Assembly: GCA_009929975.1 (NCBI GenBank)
Contig: RZZF01000106.1
Span: forward strand, 1-6,589
Reading direction: 5' to 3'
From: Clostridia bacterium
GTDB lineage: Bacteria > Bacillota > Clostridia > Saccharofermentanales > UBA5734
Length of the DNA stretch: 6,589 nt
Position 1 is the stretch's first letter, and each line of letters opens with the position of its first letter. Positions 5,517 through 6,589 of this stretch are shown piece after piece. The notes under the pieces were generated by a model. That model was not told the origin of the DNA, did not search any database, and saw only the letters and a list, made by a program, of their open reading frames with translations. The translations under genes were made by a program, and so were the position numbers.

Positions 5517-6589
5517 ATGAGAACAATCAGGATCCTCTTACTGCTGGTACTGCTTCCGGCTGCCCTGATACTGGCAGCCTGCGGCGGCCTATCCGCGGGT
5601 TCCGACACAACAAGGAAAGAAGGCGATGATATGAATCCGTCCTCCGGTCTGCCGGAAAACCCCAACCTTGCCATTGATTACAGCCAGGCTGAACTGAAAG
5701 AGATCTGGCTGGCCGGCGGCTGCTTCTGGGGCGTGGAAGCCTATCTGGCCCGCGTTCCGGGTGTTGCCGAAACAACCGTCGGCTACGCGAACGGGAAAAC
5801 CGAAAACCCCTCTTATGAGGATGTCTGCTACAAGAACACCGGTCATGCGGAAACGGTCCATGTCCGCTACGATCCGGCCCGGCTGCCCCTGAGCGGACTG
5901 CTTGAACAATTTTTCCAGATTATCGACCCGACCAGCGCCAACCGCCAGGGAAACGATGTCGGCAGCCAGTATCGAACCGGGATCTATTATCACGATGAAG
6001 CTGACCGGGCGGTGATTGATGCTGTGGTCGCTGAAGAGCAGACCCGCCATGACCGGCCGATCGTGACTGAGGTGGTCCCGCTGGTGCGTTATGATCTGGC
6101 GGAGGATTACCACCAGGACTATCTGGAAAAAAATCCGGGCGGCTACTGCCATATTTCTTTTGACAGCCTCCCGGATCCAGCCGCTGAGAATGCCATCGAC
6201 CCGGCCGACCTTGAGGATGTCCTCGATCCTGAACTGTATCGCCGGCCTGATGACGCCTGGCTGAGACAGGAACTGACACCGGAGCAGTACGCGGTGACAC
6301 AGGACAACGCGACGGAATACCCGGGCAGCAGCCAGTACGACAAGTTCGACCAGCCCGGGCTCTACGTTGATATCGTTACCGGTGAGCCGCTGTTCAGCTC
6401 GGCTGATAAGTATGACGCCGGCTGCGGCTGGCCGAGTTTTACCAAACCGATCGACCCGGCGGTTGTCCGCGAGCTGATGGATCGCTCACACGGCATGTCC
6501 AGGACCGAAGTGCGCAGCCGCAGCGGCGATTCCCATCTCGGCCATGTCTTCACCGACGGGCCGGCAGAGGATGGTGGACTGCGCTACTG
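5517..6589 (+). CDS. msrAB: Lipoprotein MsrA-MsrB fusion, peptide methionine sulfoxide reductase, 3' end cut off
   Basis: Reduces methionine-S-sulfoxide (MsrA part) and methionine-R-sulfoxide (MsrB part) in oxidised proteins, using thioredoxin-like electron donors. The first 22 residues are a lipoprotein signal: MRTIR, a Leu-rich core and lipobox LAAC with Cys22, so the enzyme should be lipid-anchored outside the membrane. The MsrA domain (about 62-220) has GGCFWG with catalytic Cys69, GYANG, GHAE (Glu112), [10 protein letters not shown] (Tyr152) and NPGGYCHI with probable resolving Cys211. A linker rich in Asp and Pro leads to the MsrB domain (from about 250): LTPEQY, GCGWPSF (Cys303) and [10 protein letters not shown] (His340, His343). 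Both zinc-binding CxxC pairs of the metal-type MsrB are absent ([13 protein letters not shown] and [12 protein letters not shown] stand in their places). The window ends after GLRY plus TG, two bases into codon 358, where the family has its catalytic Cys (RYC). A surface role, as for pneumococcal MsrAB2, is likely. Thioredoxin-like or CcdA partners, if any, would be outside the window. Confidence 0.95.
   Translation, partial: MRTIRILLLLVLLPAALILAACGGLSAGSDTTRKEGDDMNPSSGLPENPNLAIDYSQAELKEIWLAGGCFWGVEAYLARVPGVAETTVGYANGKTENPSYEDVCYKNTGHAETVHVRYDPARLPLSGLLEQFFQIIDPTSANRQGNDVGSQYRTGIYYHDEADRAVIDAVVAEEQTRHDRPIVTEVVPLVRYDLAEDYHQDYLEKNPGGYCHISFDSLPDPAAENAIDPADLEDVLDPELYRRPDDAWLRQELTPEQYAVTQDNATEYPGSSQYDKFDQPGLYVDIVTGEPLFSSADKYDAGCGWPSFTKPIDPAVVRELMDRSHGMSRTEVRSRSGDSHLGHVFTDGPAEDGGLRY
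5618..5633 (+). promoter_or_regulatory. Possible internal translation start of msrAB
   Basis: AGAAGG (5618-5623) sits 7 nt before an in-frame ATG at 5631 (Met39). Starting there would remove the lipoprotein signal and leave the whole MsrA and MsrB domains, giving a cytoplasmic form. The spacing and purine-rich site are about as good as those of the upstream start, but this may be chance in a charged linker. Confidence 0.3.

Noticed and set aside
5589..6152. 187-codon minus-strand frame
   Set aside because: Antisense to the MsrA domain, whose catalytic motifs are all present on the plus strand.

Overview
The window is GC-rich bacterial DNA (roughly 58-60% GC by eye, not counted). It is densely coding, with strong Shine-Dalgarno sites, clean TATAAT -10 boxes and a LAAC-type lipobox. 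Together with a fused MsrA-MsrB lipoprotein this suggests an anaerobic or gut-type Gram-positive (Bacillota-like) organism that uses host or plant sugars. That assignment is an inference, and no RNA gene is present to test it. I see no mobile element, CRISPR array, tRNA or rRNA.

Layout: (1) Positions 1-1498, minus strand: the first 499 codons of an L-fucose isomerase (fucI), whose C-terminus lies beyond the left edge. (2) Positions 1499-1653: a divergent control region with a strong extended -10 promoter pointing right and small dyad symmetries next to it. (3) Positions 1654-4263, plus strand: an 869-residue cytoplasmic protein built like the GH67/GH115/GH20 group of (alpha/beta)8-barrel glycosidases, but matching no family I can name. 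(4) Positions 4260-5402, plus strand: a Gfo/Idh/MocA NAD(P)-dependent sugar dehydrogenase whose start overlaps the previous stop as ATGA. (5) Positions 5403-5516: a gap with a TATAAT box and a 12-bp leader stem-loop. (6) Positions 5517-6589, plus strand: msrAB, a lipoprotein methionine sulfoxide reductase A/B fusion that runs off the right edge exactly at the expected MsrB catalytic cysteine codon.

How the genes may work together: fucI and the glycosidase-like/dehydrogenase pair are transcribed apart from one short shared region and probably form one carbohydrate catabolic locus. The large protein and the dehydrogenase are almost certainly translationally coupled. A reasonable but unproven model is that an imported fucose- (or arabinose/uronate-) containing glycoside is processed inside the cell by the pair, and released L-fucose enters the fuculose pathway through FucI. 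The pair is the least described element here. MsrAB appears to be a separate transcription unit for repair of oxidised surface proteins.
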